Shown one piece after another: positions 18,451 through 30,784 of a DNA stretch of 64,000 nt. How positions within the stretch are numbered: position 1 is the stretch's first letter; the number at the start of each line of letters is the position of its first letter. The position numbers were made by a program, and so were the translations under genes. The stretch comes from Hamadaea sp013361475 (GTDB lineage Bacteria > Actinomycetota > Actinomycetes > Mycobacteriales > Micromonosporaceae), in contig NZ_JBFAHM010000002.1 of assembly GCF_040654195.1 (NCBI RefSeq), positions 62,001-126,000 on the forward strand, in the 5' to 3' direction. The notes beneath the pieces were generated by a model. That model was not told the origin of the DNA and ran no database searches. It worked only from the letters and a program-made list of their open reading frames with translations.

Positions 18451-21400
18451 TCACCGCGCCCCCTGCGCTTCCAGGGCGCCGGCCAGGGCGGCGAGGTTGG
18501 GGTAATCGAACAACGACCCGATACTCATGTTCACCCCGAACGCGTCCCGGATCCGGCCGGTCAGCGCCACGCCCATCAGCGAATCGCCGCCGAGTTCGAA
18601 GAAGTCGTCCTCCGGTTCGACCCGGCTGCGGCCGAGCACCAGGCACCAGATCGCGGCCAGCCGCTCCTGCACAGAAGTCTCGGCGGCCACGACCACCGCC
18701 GGCACCGGCTCCGTCGCTGTGGCTGTGGCCGTGGTGAGCGCACGGACCGGCGGCTCCGGCACGGAATCGCCTGCGTCCTTCGGCACGACGGACACCTGCG
18801 CGGGTGTGCGCGACGCCAGCAATCGCAGCAGCAGTCGTACGCCTTCCTGCGGCGAAAGCCCGTCCGCATCCTCCGCGTCCACGACAGAGTCCGGTTGATC
18901 GCTGAAATCGATCACCTTGGCCGGGCGCATCCGCAGCCCTTCGATGGTGGCGACGATCGCTCCGTCATCGGTGATGAACTCCACGTCCGCCGCCGGGTCG
19001 TCACCCACGAGCGATCGCAGCCGGCTGTACAGCCGTCCCGGCAGCGGCGCGTACCACGTCATGCTGCGATAGGTGAACGGCACCAGCAACTCGCCCGGTC
19101 GATGACGCCGGATGACACCAGAACCGGTGTCCATGAGCGCCGGATGGGCCGCGTACGCCGCCGCCTCAGCGACGAGTCCGGCGGGCAGCGCCAGGCGTAC
19201 GACCGTTGTGTCGCCTGATTCCCAGATCTCGTCGAGGTTGTGCCAGCGCGGGCCGAAGACGAATGCACTCTTTGCCGAAGGCGCGGACAGGGATGTCAGG
19301 GTGAGCCCGGCGGTCAGCTCCGCGATCGCGACGGACCGCTGCGGCGGGCCGCCGGGCACGACGACGGCCTCGGCGTGCACCTGCCACGCTTGAGTGTCCG
19401 TGTCCTCGGGGCGCGACAGCACGCGTACGCGCCACGCCTCGCCCTCGGGCTCGAAGGCCACCCTCGTATGCAGCGGGGCCTCGCCCGCGAGCGGACGCAG
19501 GAACACCACGTCCCTGAGGGTCACCGGCGCAGCCGCGTTCGGGACTGCTTCCAGATAGCCACGGATGATCAAGTCGATCATTCCGGTGCCGGGCAGCACC
19601 GCCGCGCCGCCGATCCGGTGTTCGTCCAGCTCCCAATGAGTAGCCGCCGACAGCACCGTTTCGTAGCGCGGACCGGTCGTGCGGGCGTCCCGGACCACCG
19701 CCGACAGTTTCGCCAGTACGCCGCCTCGCGCCATCCCGACGCTCGCCCAACCCGGCCAGTTGACGCTCAGCCAGCCCGGCCGCGTCGCGGCGTACGCGTC
19801 CAGGAAGGCGTTGGCCGCCGAATAATCGGCGCCGCCGACCATGCCGGTCAGTGCCGCCTGGCTGGAGAAGCAGACGACGAAGTCGAGTGGCGGCCGATCG
19901 GCGAAAGCGGCGTCCAGAGCCAGCGTGCCGAAGACCTTCGGCCGCAGGACCTTCTCCGCGTCCGCCGGCTTGCGGAGCTGAAGCATGCCGTCGCCGGGCA
20001 GGCCGGCCAGGTGGAAGACGCCGTTGACCGGACCGACCTGATCGAGCACCGTGTCAAGCTGGTCCCGATCGGCGACGTCGCAGCTGAAAACGCGGACGGT
20101 GGCGCCCATGGACTCGATCTCCGCGAAGTCCACCTCCCGGATCGTCCGGCTCACCAGCACCAAGGTCGGCCGGCGCCCCGTCGCGGCCAGGCCCTTGGCC
20201 ACCGCGAGACCGAGCCCGCCGAGCCCGCCCGTCAGCAGGTAGACCCCGCCGCGGCGGATTCTCAGGTCGCCGTTCGGTTCGGTGGCCTCCCACGGCACGC
20301 TGCCGGGCAGCCATCGGCGCGTACCACGCAATGCCACGACGGGCTCGGCGGTGTCGGCGGCAAGCTCCGCGATGAGCTGGTCCTCGGAGACGACCGAACC
20401 GAGGTCGATCACCCGGCACTCGGTGTCCGGCGACTCCAGCCGGAAGGCTCGGACGGCGGCGATCAACGCCGCACGCACCGGGTTGACCGGCTCACTACCC
20501 GAGACGTCCACGGCGCCGCTGGTCACCACGAGCAGGGACGGGCGATGGTGACCGGCTCGCTGCACCAGATGGAGCAGCGCGTAGAACGTGCGGTCGAGCT
20601 CTTCGGTGATTCCGGCCGGGGCACCCGTCGCCCACGCGTGCACCAGCGTCGAGGGCTGAGCCGATCCGTGGAGCACCTTGCCGAGATCCTCGGCGAGGTG
20701 TCCGGGACGCACGGTGTACTCGCCGGCTCGTTCGCTGAACTCCGCACCCGGGCGTACCCGTATGACCTCGTGCCCAGCTTGCTGCAGAGCGTTGACGACC
20801 CGCAGATCCCCGACGGGCACGAGGGCGAGCGCGACCCCCGGTTTCGCCTCCCCGGAGGCCGGGCCGGGCACCGCTGTCCAGAGGGGAATGGTGAACGGCC
20901 CGGCGGCCGGCGCTGCAGCGGGCGCCTCGGCAGCGGGCGCTGCCGAGGGCATGGCTTGCCCAGCTGCCGGAACAGTCGGCTCAGGGGCGGCCGGGCCGGT
21001 GATCGGGTCGACCCAATGCCGCTCGCGCTGAAACTGGTAGCCCGGCAGCGATACGCGCTGCGGACGCTCGATGCGGTAGAGGCTGGGCCAGTTCACCGGG
21101 CAGCCGGCCAGCCAGAGGTCGGCCAGTGTTTCGAGCACACCGCGGTGCTCGCCGGCGGCTGATCTCGGGAACGATGCCAGCGCTCGCCACCGCCCGCCGG
21201 CGACGGCCGGATGTCTGCGGACCAAACCGGTCAGCGCCGTGCCCGGACCGACCTCGAGCAGGATGCCAGCCCCCGCCTCGGACGCGCTGCCGACGGCGGC
21301 GTCGAACAACACCGGCTCGGCCAGCTGCCGGGCCCAGAAGCCCGGGTCCGTCGCTTCGCCGGGAGTCAGGAGCTTGCCGGTGGCCGCGGAGTACACCGGG

Positions 21401-23631
21401 AGTCTCGGCGCGGCGAGGTCCACACCCTCGAACGCCGCCTGGAATTCGGCGACCGCGGGACGCATCGAAGGGCTGTGGAACGCATGTGAGGTGTGCAGAG
21501 TCCTTGTGAGGACACCCGCCGAGGACAGAGTCTCCGCCACCTGGGTGAGCGCATCGGCGGGTCCGGCGACAACTGCCTGATCGGAGGCGTTCACCGCCGC
21601 GATCGCGCACCCGGCCGGCAACGCGGGCAGCTGATCCGGGCTGGTCGCCGCGACCAGCATCGCCCCCCGCGGCTGACGTTGCATGGCCTGACCCCGGACC
21701 GTCACCAGCCGAAGGGCATCCTCCAGGTCCATGACTCCGGCAACCGTGGCGGCGACCAGCTCGCCGACGCTGTGCCCCATTCCAGCGGCCGGAGTTATCC
21801 CCCACTCCATCCACTGCCGCGCCAGCGCGTACTCGACGGCGAACAACAGCGGCTGGGCGACGGCCGTCTCGGCCAGCTGATCGCCGGAGGACTCGGCCAG
21901 CCACAGCGGGTAGAGATCCGGGCCCTCCTTGGCCACGGCCTCCAGGCACACGTCCATGACCTCGGTGAAGGTGGGCCATACGCCGTACAGCTCGGACGCC
22001 ATCCGCGCGTACTGAGAGCCCTGGCCGGGGAAGGTGAACACAACTGCCGGCGCCACTTCGCCGCTCGGCTCGCCCGTACGGACGTCTCCAGCGGATAGCA
22101 GCTGTGCCGCCTCCGCGGCGCTGGCGGCGATCGCGGCTCCGCGTACCTGGCGCTCGGTGCGTCCGCGCTGCAACGTGCTGGTGGCGCCGGCAAAATCCGC
22201 CTCGTCCGCACCGGCGAAGTAGCCGGCCAGCGCCGCTTGATTCGACTTCGCCGCCGCCTGGTCCAATCCTGACCACACCACGATGCGGGGACGGTCCAGA
22301 TTCGGCGTACGCACGCCGGCCGGAGCCTCCTCCAGGACCAGGTGCACGTTGGTTCCGCCGATCCCCAGCGAACTGACGCCCGCCCGGCGCGGCCGATGAT
22401 CCGACCGGGGCCACGAGCGCAGCCGGTTGTTGACGACGAACGGCGTGTTCTCCAGCTCAAGCCTGGGATTGACGGTGGTGACATTGATCGAAGGCGGGAT
22501 CCGCTCGTGTTCGAGTGACAGCACCAGCTTGAGGAGGCCCGCCATGCCGGCCACCGTGTTGGTGTGCCCCACGTTGCCCTTGACCGACCCCACCGGGATG
22601 CGCCCGGCCGGCAACGGCCCCTCCGCCAGGCGGCGGTACGCCGCGGCCAGCGCGCCCATCTCGATCGGGTCGCCGAGAGGTGTCCCCGTGGCGTGCATCT
22701 CCACATAGCCGATGTCCAGCGGGTCGAATCCCGCCATCGTCATCGCGTCCACGATCGCCGTCGACTGGCCGGCCACGCTGGGCGCGCTGAAACTGACCTT
22801 GTCCGAACCGTCGTTGTTCACTCCGACGCCGTGAATGACACCCCAGATGTGGTCGCCGTCGGCGATCGCGTCCGCGGCTCGCTTCAGCAGGACTGCTCCA
22901 GCGCCATTGGTGAAGATGGTGCCCGTGCCCGAGGCGTCGAACGGCCGGCAGCGGCCGTCGGCGGAGCGTACGCCGCCTGGACTCCATCGGTATCCCGTCC
23001 GATAGGGGATCTCGACATTGCTGGCCGCCGCGATCGCGGCATCGCACTCGCCGAGTTGCAGCGCCTGACAGGCCAGATGAACCGCGGTCAGGGAACTGGA
23101 GCACGCGGTGAGCACCGACATGCTGGGACCCCGGAAGTTCAGCTTGTAGGACACCAGCGTCGCCAGGTAGTCCACACTGTTCAGCACCATGATGCCCATG
23201 TCGGCGTCGGCGCTGTACTTCGGGTTCTCCATCACGTGCAGGTCGCCGTACCGGTTCTGCCCGCATGCGCCGTAGACCGCGACGTCACGGCTCATCCGGA
23301 CCGGGTCATACCCGGCGTCTTCGATCGCCTGGTACGCGACCTCCAGGAACAGCCGCAGCTGAGGATCGCAGATGTCGGCCTCGCGGGCGGTCATGCCGAA
23401 GAACCCGGCGTCGAAGTGGTCCACGTCAGGAGCAAGCCCAGCCATCTTCACGTACGCCGGGTCGTCGCGAAGCGAACGTGGCACCCCGGCTGCCCGCAGT
23501 TCATCGTCGGTCAGCGCGGTGATGGACTCCTGGCCGGCGACGAGGTTGTTCCAGTATTCGGTGATGTCCCGGGCGCCCGGCAGCCGCGCTGAGATCCCCA
23601 CGATGGCGATGGGATCGAAAAACTCGCTCAT
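18451..23631 (-). CDS. Type I polyketide synthase module, KS-AT-KR-DH-ACP
   Basis: 1726-aa single extension module. KS has active Cys177 (TACSSS), MHATGT and GHTNTVAG. AT carries FPGQGSQ, GHSVGE and HAFH, the malonyl-CoA signature. A structural KR half is followed by LTGGLGGLG and DYSAANAF. DH follows, with LDEHRIGGAAVLPG (catalytic His) and HPALMD. The C-terminal ACP has FFELGGDSL. The KR-before-DH order matches the other PKS in this cluster, so the two are probably related by duplication or descend from the same unusual architecture. There is no ER or methyltransferase. The ATG at 23631 overlaps the end of the free carrier protein gene by 4 nt. Last gene of the right-hand leftward operon. 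Confidence 0.95.
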   Translation of the reverse strand: MSEFFDPIAIVGISARLPGARDITEYWNNLVAGQESITALTDDELRAAGVPRSLRDDPAYVKMAGLAPDVDHFDAGFFGMTAREADICDPQLRLFLEVAYQAIEDAGYDPVRMSRDVAVYGACGQNRYGDLHVMENPKYSADADMGIMVLNSVDYLATLVSYKLNFRGPSMSVLTACSSSLTAVHLACQALQLGECDAAIAAASNVEIPYRTGYRWSPGGVRSADGRCRPFDASGTGTIFTNGAGAVLLKRAADAIADGDHIWGVIHGVGVNNDGSDKVSFSAPSVAGQSTAIVDAMTMAGFDPLDIGYVEMHATGTPLGDPIEMGALAAAYRRLAEGPLPAGRIPVGSVKGNVGHTNTVAGMAGLLKLVLSLEHERIPPSINVTTVNPRLELENTPFVVNNRLRSWPRSDHRPRRAGVSSLGIGGTNVHLVLEEAPAGVRTPNLDRPRIVVWSGLDQAAAKSNQAALAGYFAGADEADFAGATSTLQRGRTERQVRGAAIAASAAEAAQLLSAGDVRTGEPSGEVAPAVVFTFPGQGSQYARMASELYGVWPTFTEVMDVCLEAVAKEGPDLYPLWLAESSGDQLAETAVAQPLLFAVEYALARQWMEWGITPAAGMGHSVGELVAATVAGVMDLEDALRLVTVRGQAMQRQPRGAMLVAATSPDQLPALPAGCAIAAVNASDQAVVAGPADALTQVAETLSSAGVLTRTLHTSHAFHSPSMRPAVAEFQAAFEGVDLAAPRLPVYSAATGKLLTPGEATDPGFWARQLAEPVLFDAAVGSASEAGAGILLEVGPGTALTGLVRRHPAVAGGRWRALASFPRSAAGEHRGVLETLADLWLAGCPVNWPSLYRIERPQRVSLPGYQFQRERHWVDPITGPAAPEPTVPAAGQAMPSAAPAAEAPAAAPAAGPFTIPLWTAVPGPASGEAKPGVALALVPVGDLRVVNALQQAGHEVIRVRPGAEFSERAGEYTVRPGHLAEDLGKVLHGSAQPSTLVHAWATGAPAGITEELDRTFYALLHLVQRAGHHRPSLLVVTSGAVDVSGSEPVNPVRAALIAAVRAFRLESPDTECRVIDLGSVVSEDQLIAELAADTAEPVVALRGTRRWLPGSVPWEATEPNGDLRIRRGGVYLLTGGLGGLGLAVAKGLAATGRRPTLVLVSRTIREVDFAEIESMGATVRVFSCDVADRDQLDTVLDQVGPVNGVFHLAGLPGDGMLQLRKPADAEKVLRPKVFGTLALDAAFADRPPLDFVVCFSSQAALTGMVGGADYSAANAFLDAYAATRPGWLSVNWPGWASVGMARGGVLAKLSAVVRDARTTGPRYETVLSAATHWELDEHRIGGAAVLPGTGMIDLIIRGYLEAVPNAAAPVTLRDVVFLRPLAGEAPLHTRVAFEPEGEAWRVRVLSRPEDTDTQAWQVHAEAVVVPGGPPQRSVAIAELTAGLTLTSLSAPSAKSAFVFGPRWHNLDEIWESGDTTVVRLALPAGLVAEAAAYAAHPALMDTGSGVIRRHRPGELLVPFTYRSMTWYAPLPGRLYSRLRSLVGDDPAADVEFITDDGAIVATIEGLRMRPAKVIDFSDQPDSVVDAEDADGLSPQEGVRLLLRLLASRTPAQVSVVPKDAGDSVPEPPVRALTTATATATEPVPAVVVAAETSVQERLAAIWCLVLGRSRVEPEDDFFELGGDSLMGVALTGRIRDAFGVNMSIGSLFDYPNLAALAGALEAQGAR

Positions 23632-24020
23632 TGGGGCTCGCTCTCGGATCGGTTTCGCTTTCGCAGTTCGCGCCGGGCGGTGCCGACTCGGCGTACCTGG
23701 CTCGCGGTGGCGGTGCGGCCACCGACGTCGGCCACCGTGCCCTCGCCCGCCAGATGCCGCCGCAACGCGCGCAGATTCGGGTACGCGAACATCACGGTGA
23801 CCGGCGGTTCGACGGTCAGCTGACGAGCGCCCACCTCGTGCAGCCGCACCAGATCGAGGGAGCTGAGGCCGGCTTCGAAGAAGTTCTCGTCCGGGCCGAT
23901 CGAGCGACCGAGGATGACGCCGATCGTCGCCTCGATCGCGTGGAGTGCTCGATCGGCCGGCGTCTGCGGGTCCGGCAAGGGTTCCATCGTGGCCTCCCCA
24001 GGACGTCGCGGGCTAGTCAC
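23628..24020 (-). CDS. Free-standing acyl/peptidyl carrier protein
   Basis: Small carrier protein with the phosphopantetheine site FFEAGLSSLDLV. From the GTG at 24020 it is 130 aa. That start overlaps the thioesterase stop (GTGACTAG). An ATG at 23987 would give 119 aa and both are plausible. The C-terminal 40 residues after the carrier fold are basic (RRELRKRNRS) and could act as a docking tail to the following PKS, which is inference. It lies between a thioesterase and a PKS in the operon. It may hold a starter or a side branch, or bridge the glycine NRPS and the PKS. Confidence 0.85.
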   Translation of the reverse strand: MTSPRRPGEATMEPLPDPQTPADRALHAIEATIGVILGRSIGPDENFFEAGLSSLDLVRLHEVGARQLTVEPPVTVMFAYPNLRALRRHLAGEGTVADVGGRTATASQVRRVGTARRELRKRNRSESEPQ

Positions 24021-24738
24021 GGACGATTCGCTCGGCCAGGCAGGCCGCCACTTCGGCCGGATTCTCGTCGACGAGCCAGTGCCCTGCCTTGAGTTCGCAG
24101 AGGTCCGGGCGTGAGGTGCTGAGCCGCCGCCAGCCCAGCACGGCGCCGCGGCTCAGATCGGCGTCGTCTCGGCCGTACAGCACGCTGATCGGCAGGTCCA
24201 GCGGCTCGGTCGGCCGGTGGTGGTACTGGGAGTAGAGTTCGAAATCGGCGCGCAACGCGCTTTCGAAGACCGGCCGCAGATCATGGCGGGCGAGTTCCGG
24301 TGGTACGCCGCCCTCCGCCAACAGGTCGTCCCAGAACGCCTCGCCGGGCAGAAGATGCAGCCGCCGCGGCACCAGCGCGATGTCGGGCGCGGCGAAGGAA
24401 CCGACGAACAAATGCTTCGGGGCGACCAACCGGGCAGTCAGGTACCCCAGCAGCGCGCCACCGCAATAGCCGAAGTAGGCCCGCACGGGCGGACCGGACT
24501 GATCGCTGGACAGCTCCTCGGCGAGATCGGCGACGAGCGGATCGAGCTCCCGCCGCGGCGGCTCAGCCAGCCGGGCTTGGCGGCCGGGCAGGTTGAGCGC
24601 CCAGGGTTCGATCGTGTCCGGCAACGCCGCGGCGAGGGCAGCTACCGCTCCCGGCCCGCCACCGGCGTGCGGGAAGACGTACACCCGGGCGCGCGGTTCG
24701 GCTCGCCGCTCCACGCAGGCGAACCACTGCGCGCCCAT
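24013..24738 (-). CDS. Type II thioesterase with Cys at the nucleophile position
   Basis: 241-aa alpha/beta-hydrolase of the type II (editing) thioesterase family, with FPHAGGGPGA, LNLPGRQ and a C-terminal GHWLVDENP. The GxSxG nucleophile elbow is GYCGG (Cys92) instead of Ser. These enzymes normally clear stalled or misprimed chains from NRPS/PKS carrier domains. A Cys nucleophile can change the balance between hydrolysis and acyl transfer, as shown for some integrated thioesterase domains. The gene begins immediately before the NRPS stop with no gap and ends overlapping the carrier protein gene, so it belongs to the operon. Confidence 0.9.
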   Translation of the reverse strand: MGAQWFACVERRAEPRARVYVFPHAGGGPGAVAALAAALPDTIEPWALNLPGRQARLAEPPRRELDPLVADLAEELSSDQSGPPVRAYFGYCGGALLGYLTARLVAPKHLFVGSFAAPDIALVPRRLHLLPGEAFWDDLLAEGGVPPELARHDLRPVFESALRADFELYSQYHHRPTEPLDLPISVLYGRDDADLSRGAVLGWRRLSTSRPDLCELKAGHWLVDENPAEVAACLAERIVRD

Positions 24739-27882
<3,144 letters not shown>

Positions 27883-27939
27883 TCACCCTCACTTTCGCTT
27901 GCCGCACCACCCGAACAACTTCGGCGCACCGGGTGACGG

Positions 27940-28695
27940 TCAGGCGCCGCGGCCGGCGTACAGGGCAGCAGGAATCCGGTTGGCCAGCATCGCGGTGCCC
28001 TCGGGCGTGAGCGCCCAGTGCCCCGAACCGACTTCCATCGTGGCGAAGCCACCAGTGGTCTGGTCCCGCCAAGCCTGCAACTCGGCCGCCGACAGATCCG
28101 GGTCGTCCGGCCCACGCGTCGCCAGGATCGGGGTGGACAGCTTCTCACCCGGGCGGTACGCGTATGCGTCGAAGACCACGAAGTCGGCGCGCAGGGGACG
28201 CTCGAGCATCGCGACGAAAGCCGGGTCGGCGAGGAGCGCCTCCGGCGTGCCGCCCGCCCGGGAGAACAGTTCCGGCGTGGGCAGCCGGCTGATCCCGGTG
28301 TCACGGATGAGCTGAGGCGGCAGGCAGCTGCACGAGATCAGCAGATGTGGATTACGGCAAGGGGATCGCTCCAGGATCCGCGCCACCTCGAAGGCGATCA
28401 TCGCGCCCGAACAATGGCCGAGCAGGCCGTAGTCGCCCTGAAAGGCCGCGAACCCGTCCGCCGCCGCCATCTGCTCGAAGTCGGCCAGCAGCGCGTCGAG
28501 GTCCTGATGCGGCGTCTCGCGCATCCGGCGTTCCCGGCCCGGCAGGACCACCGGAACCAACGACACGGAGCTGCCCGACAGCGCTTCGCGGAGCGCGCTG
28601 AACGCGGTCGAACCGGCCCCGGCGTGCGGAAACGCGAACAGCTCGAAGTCGTTTCCGCTGGAGCGGTAGGGGAACCAGGCGTTGGCGCTAGACAT
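27940..28695 (-). CDS. Type II thioesterase with Cys at the nucleophile position
   Basis: 251-aa thioesterase II with FPHAGAGSTAF, VLPGRERR and GHWALTPEG. The nucleophile elbow is GHCSGA, so residue 95 is Cys where Ser is usual, followed by Ser96. It is clearly diverged from the other thioesterase at 24013-24738, yet shares the substitution. The ATG at 28695 was chosen because GGAGGG sits about 8 nt upstream and the conserved fold starts there. It heads the biosynthetic part of the operon downstream of the ABC exporter genes, after a 139-bp gap that may contain its own promoter. Confidence 0.9.
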   Translation of the reverse strand: MSSANAWFPYRSSGNDFELFAFPHAGAGSTAFSALREALSGSSVSLVPVVLPGRERRMRETPHQDLDALLADFEQMAAADGFAAFQGDYGLLGHCSGAMIAFEVARILERSPCRNPHLLISCSCLPPQLIRDTGISRLPTPELFSRAGGTPEALLADPAFVAMLERPLRADFVVFDAYAYRPGEKLSTPILATRGPDDPDLSAAELQAWRDQTTGGFATMEVGSGHWALTPEGTAMLANRIPAALYAGRGA

Positions 28696-28834
28696 GGGCT
28701 CACCCTCCTCCTGGGTACCGGCAAGCCAGTCAATCGCATCGTGGCCGGTCAGTCGTGTCGTGTGTTTCCGCGACATCCGTCCGGGCGGCCCGGGACTTAA
28801 GATCCCCGCGAGCACGTCACAGTGCTGGGCTCGG

Positions 28835-29680
28835 CTATTGCTCCCGACGGCCTCGCCACCGGAACGTCATGAGGCAGAGCAGCAGCCCACCGGCGCACCA
28901 GGCAGCCAGGACCAGGGCGGTGCGGCCGTGTTCCCAGGACGTCGAGACGATTTCCTGCGGCAGGATCGAGTCGGGCAGGAACACCGACCGGAATCCCTGC
29001 GCCATCCATTTCAACGGAAAGAGCGCACCGATCTGCGCAAGCCCGGGAGGCAGCGCGCTGATGGGCGTGTAGAAGATCCCCGACAGGAACGCCAGCACCA
29101 GGTACGGCAGGTTCATCACGGCCGCCGCGCCACGTGCGGTCCGCGCCAGACTGCTGGCGGCGATTCCGAGGAACGAGCACGCCACGACGCCCAGCACGAA
29201 CACCCAGCCGAAGGTGGCCCATCGCTCCGGTGCACGCGGCAGCGTGACATCGAAGAGCGCCACACCCAAACCGACGATCAGCACCACTTCCGCGAGGCTG
29301 ATCACCAGCACCATGACGACCTTGCCGAGGAAGTACGCGGACTTCGGCATGGGCGCGCCGCGCAACCGCTTGAGCGTGCCGTCGTCGCGGTCGGCGGCGA
29401 TGCTGATTCCCAGGTTGACGAAACTGGTCGAGGCGACACCGGCGGCGATCATGCTGGGGACGAGGTATTGCGCGGCGGTGACCGTCGTGCCCGCGTAGAC
29501 CGCGTCGAACAGCGAACCGAGCAGCGCGAGCAGCACGATCGGCAGCGCGAACGTGAACACCACGCTGTCGCGCTCCCGGAAGAACGTCTTGAGTTCGATG
29601 ACGCCTCGGTGCAGGCCGAGCATCAGCGCCGACGGGTCCTTGACGCCGGCCGGGTGTCGCCGGGTTTCGATCGTCGTCAT
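28835..29680 (-). CDS. ABC-2 type transporter permease (DrrB-like)
   Basis: 281-aa integral membrane protein with about six hydrophobic segments (first at about residues 42-62, last near the C-terminus). It is the permease of an ABC-2 exporter. The start overlaps the stop of the ATPase gene by ATGA, so the two are a coupled pair like DrrAB. It is most likely involved in self-resistance or export of the cluster's product, inferred from position at the 5' end of the biosynthetic operon. Confidence 0.9.
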   Translation of the reverse strand: MTTIETRRHPAGVKDPSALMLGLHRGVIELKTFFRERDSVVFTFALPIVLLALLGSLFDAVYAGTTVTAAQYLVPSMIAAGVASTSFVNLGISIAADRDDGTLKRLRGAPMPKSAYFLGKVVMVLVISLAEVVLIVGLGVALFDVTLPRAPERWATFGWVFVLGVVACSFLGIAASSLARTARGAAAVMNLPYLVLAFLSGIFYTPISALPPGLAQIGALFPLKWMAQGFRSVFLPDSILPQEIVSTSWEHGRTALVLAAWCAGGLLLCLMTFRWRGRREQ

Positions 29681-30531
29681 GCGTTCTCGCTCCCGATCAG
29701 ATCGAGGTAGACATCTTCGAGGCTCGGCCGCGTCACGCTCAATCCCGGCACGGCGCCGCCGTAACGAGCGGTCAGCTCAGCGATCACCGCTCCCGGATCA
29801 TCGGACTCCACTGAGCGCCGCTCGCCGTTGTCCAACCAGGAGATGACGGCTTTCGCCTCGGCCCGGCCGCCCAGCGACGCCGGGTCGCTGTCCGCCACGA
29901 TCTTCCCCTTGACCAGCACGGCGACCCGATCCGCGAGATTCTCGGCCTCTTCCAGATAGTGAGTCGTGAGCAGAATGGTCGTGCCGTGCTCGGTCGACAG
30001 CGACCGGATGAGCTCCCAGAACTGCCGGCGCGCCTGCGGGTCGAAACCGGTGGTCGGTTCGTCGAGGAACAGCAGCGTGGGATTGCCGACGATGCCCACG
30101 GCGACGTCGAGGCGACGCCGCTGTCCTCCGGACAATGTGCCGACCCGGGCATTGGCCTTCTCGGCCAGGCCCACCGTCGCGATCACCTCATCGGCCGCGC
30201 GCGGATCGGGATAGTAGCGGGCGAAGTGGCGAACGGTTTCCGTCACAGTGAGCTCACTCAGGTCCGAGGCTTCCTGCAGCACGATGCCGATCCCATACCG
30301 CCACCGGCGGCCGGCCCGTTGCGGGTCGGCACCGAGAACCGAGACCTCGCCGTCATCCCGGTTCCGGTAGCCCTCGAGGATTTCCACCGTCGTCGTCTTG
30401 CCGGCTCCGTTGGGTCCCAGCAGCGCGAAGATCTGCCCGTTCGGTATGTCGAGATCGACGCCGTCCACTACGGCGTTACCGCCGTATCGCTTGGTCAGCC
30501 CGCGTACGCGCACGGCGAGTGAGTTGCTCAT
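29677..30531 (-). CDS. ABC transporter ATP-binding protein (DrrA-like)
   Basis: 284-aa ABC ATPase with Walker A GPNGAGKTT, signature LSGGQRRRLD, Walker B LLFLDEPTTGFDP and H-loop TTHYLEE. The C-terminal extension ending LEDVYLDLIG is typical of the DrrA subgroup of drug exporters. The ATG at 30531 fits the family N-terminus (LAVRVRGLTKRYGG). The upstream in-frame start at 30558 would add residues unrelated to the family. First gene of the leftward right-hand operon, divergent from the hydrolase at 30785. Confidence 0.93.
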   Translation of the reverse strand: MSNSLAVRVRGLTKRYGGNAVVDGVDLDIPNGQIFALLGPNGAGKTTTVEILEGYRNRDDGEVSVLGADPQRAGRRWRYGIGIVLQEASDLSELTVTETVRHFARYYPDPRAADEVIATVGLAEKANARVGTLSGGQRRRLDVAVGIVGNPTLLFLDEPTTGFDPQARRQFWELIRSLSTEHGTTILLTTHYLEEAENLADRVAVLVKGKIVADSDPASLGGRAEAKAVISWLDNGERRSVESDDPGAVIAELTARYGGAVPGLSVTRPSLEDVYLDLIGSENA

Positions 30532-30784
30532 GCGACCATCCTTGGCAAACAGCTGCATCCGGCACCCGTCTGAATCGCCCGGAGTGCCGGGAAGTTGGCA
30601 AGGGCCACTCTAGGCGGTGGGGCGACCGTCCAGCAGTACCAACTCGCACGCGCAGCGCGCCTTGACCTCGTCAGTGTCGGGAGAATCGGCACGTCAGCCA
30701 CGCAACCCAGCGCGGCGGCCGAGTCGTTGGCGAGTTGTCGTCACCGTCTTGACCAGAGGCTGCTCGGGGCGCTGTGCTCGACTG
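30532..30784. promoter_or_regulatory. Divergent promoter region, ABC exporter / hydrolase
   Basis: 253 bp between the divergent ABC exporter operon and the alpha/beta-hydrolase gene. It should hold both promoters. I saw no gene with family support and no strong palindrome in it. Confidence 0.4.

Noticed and set aside
28792..28807. GGGACTTAAGATCCCC, resembling a DosR-type palindrome inside the biosynthetic operon
   Set aside because: The half-site spacing differs by one base from the other boxes, and its gene context (thioesterase) does not fit. It may be chance.
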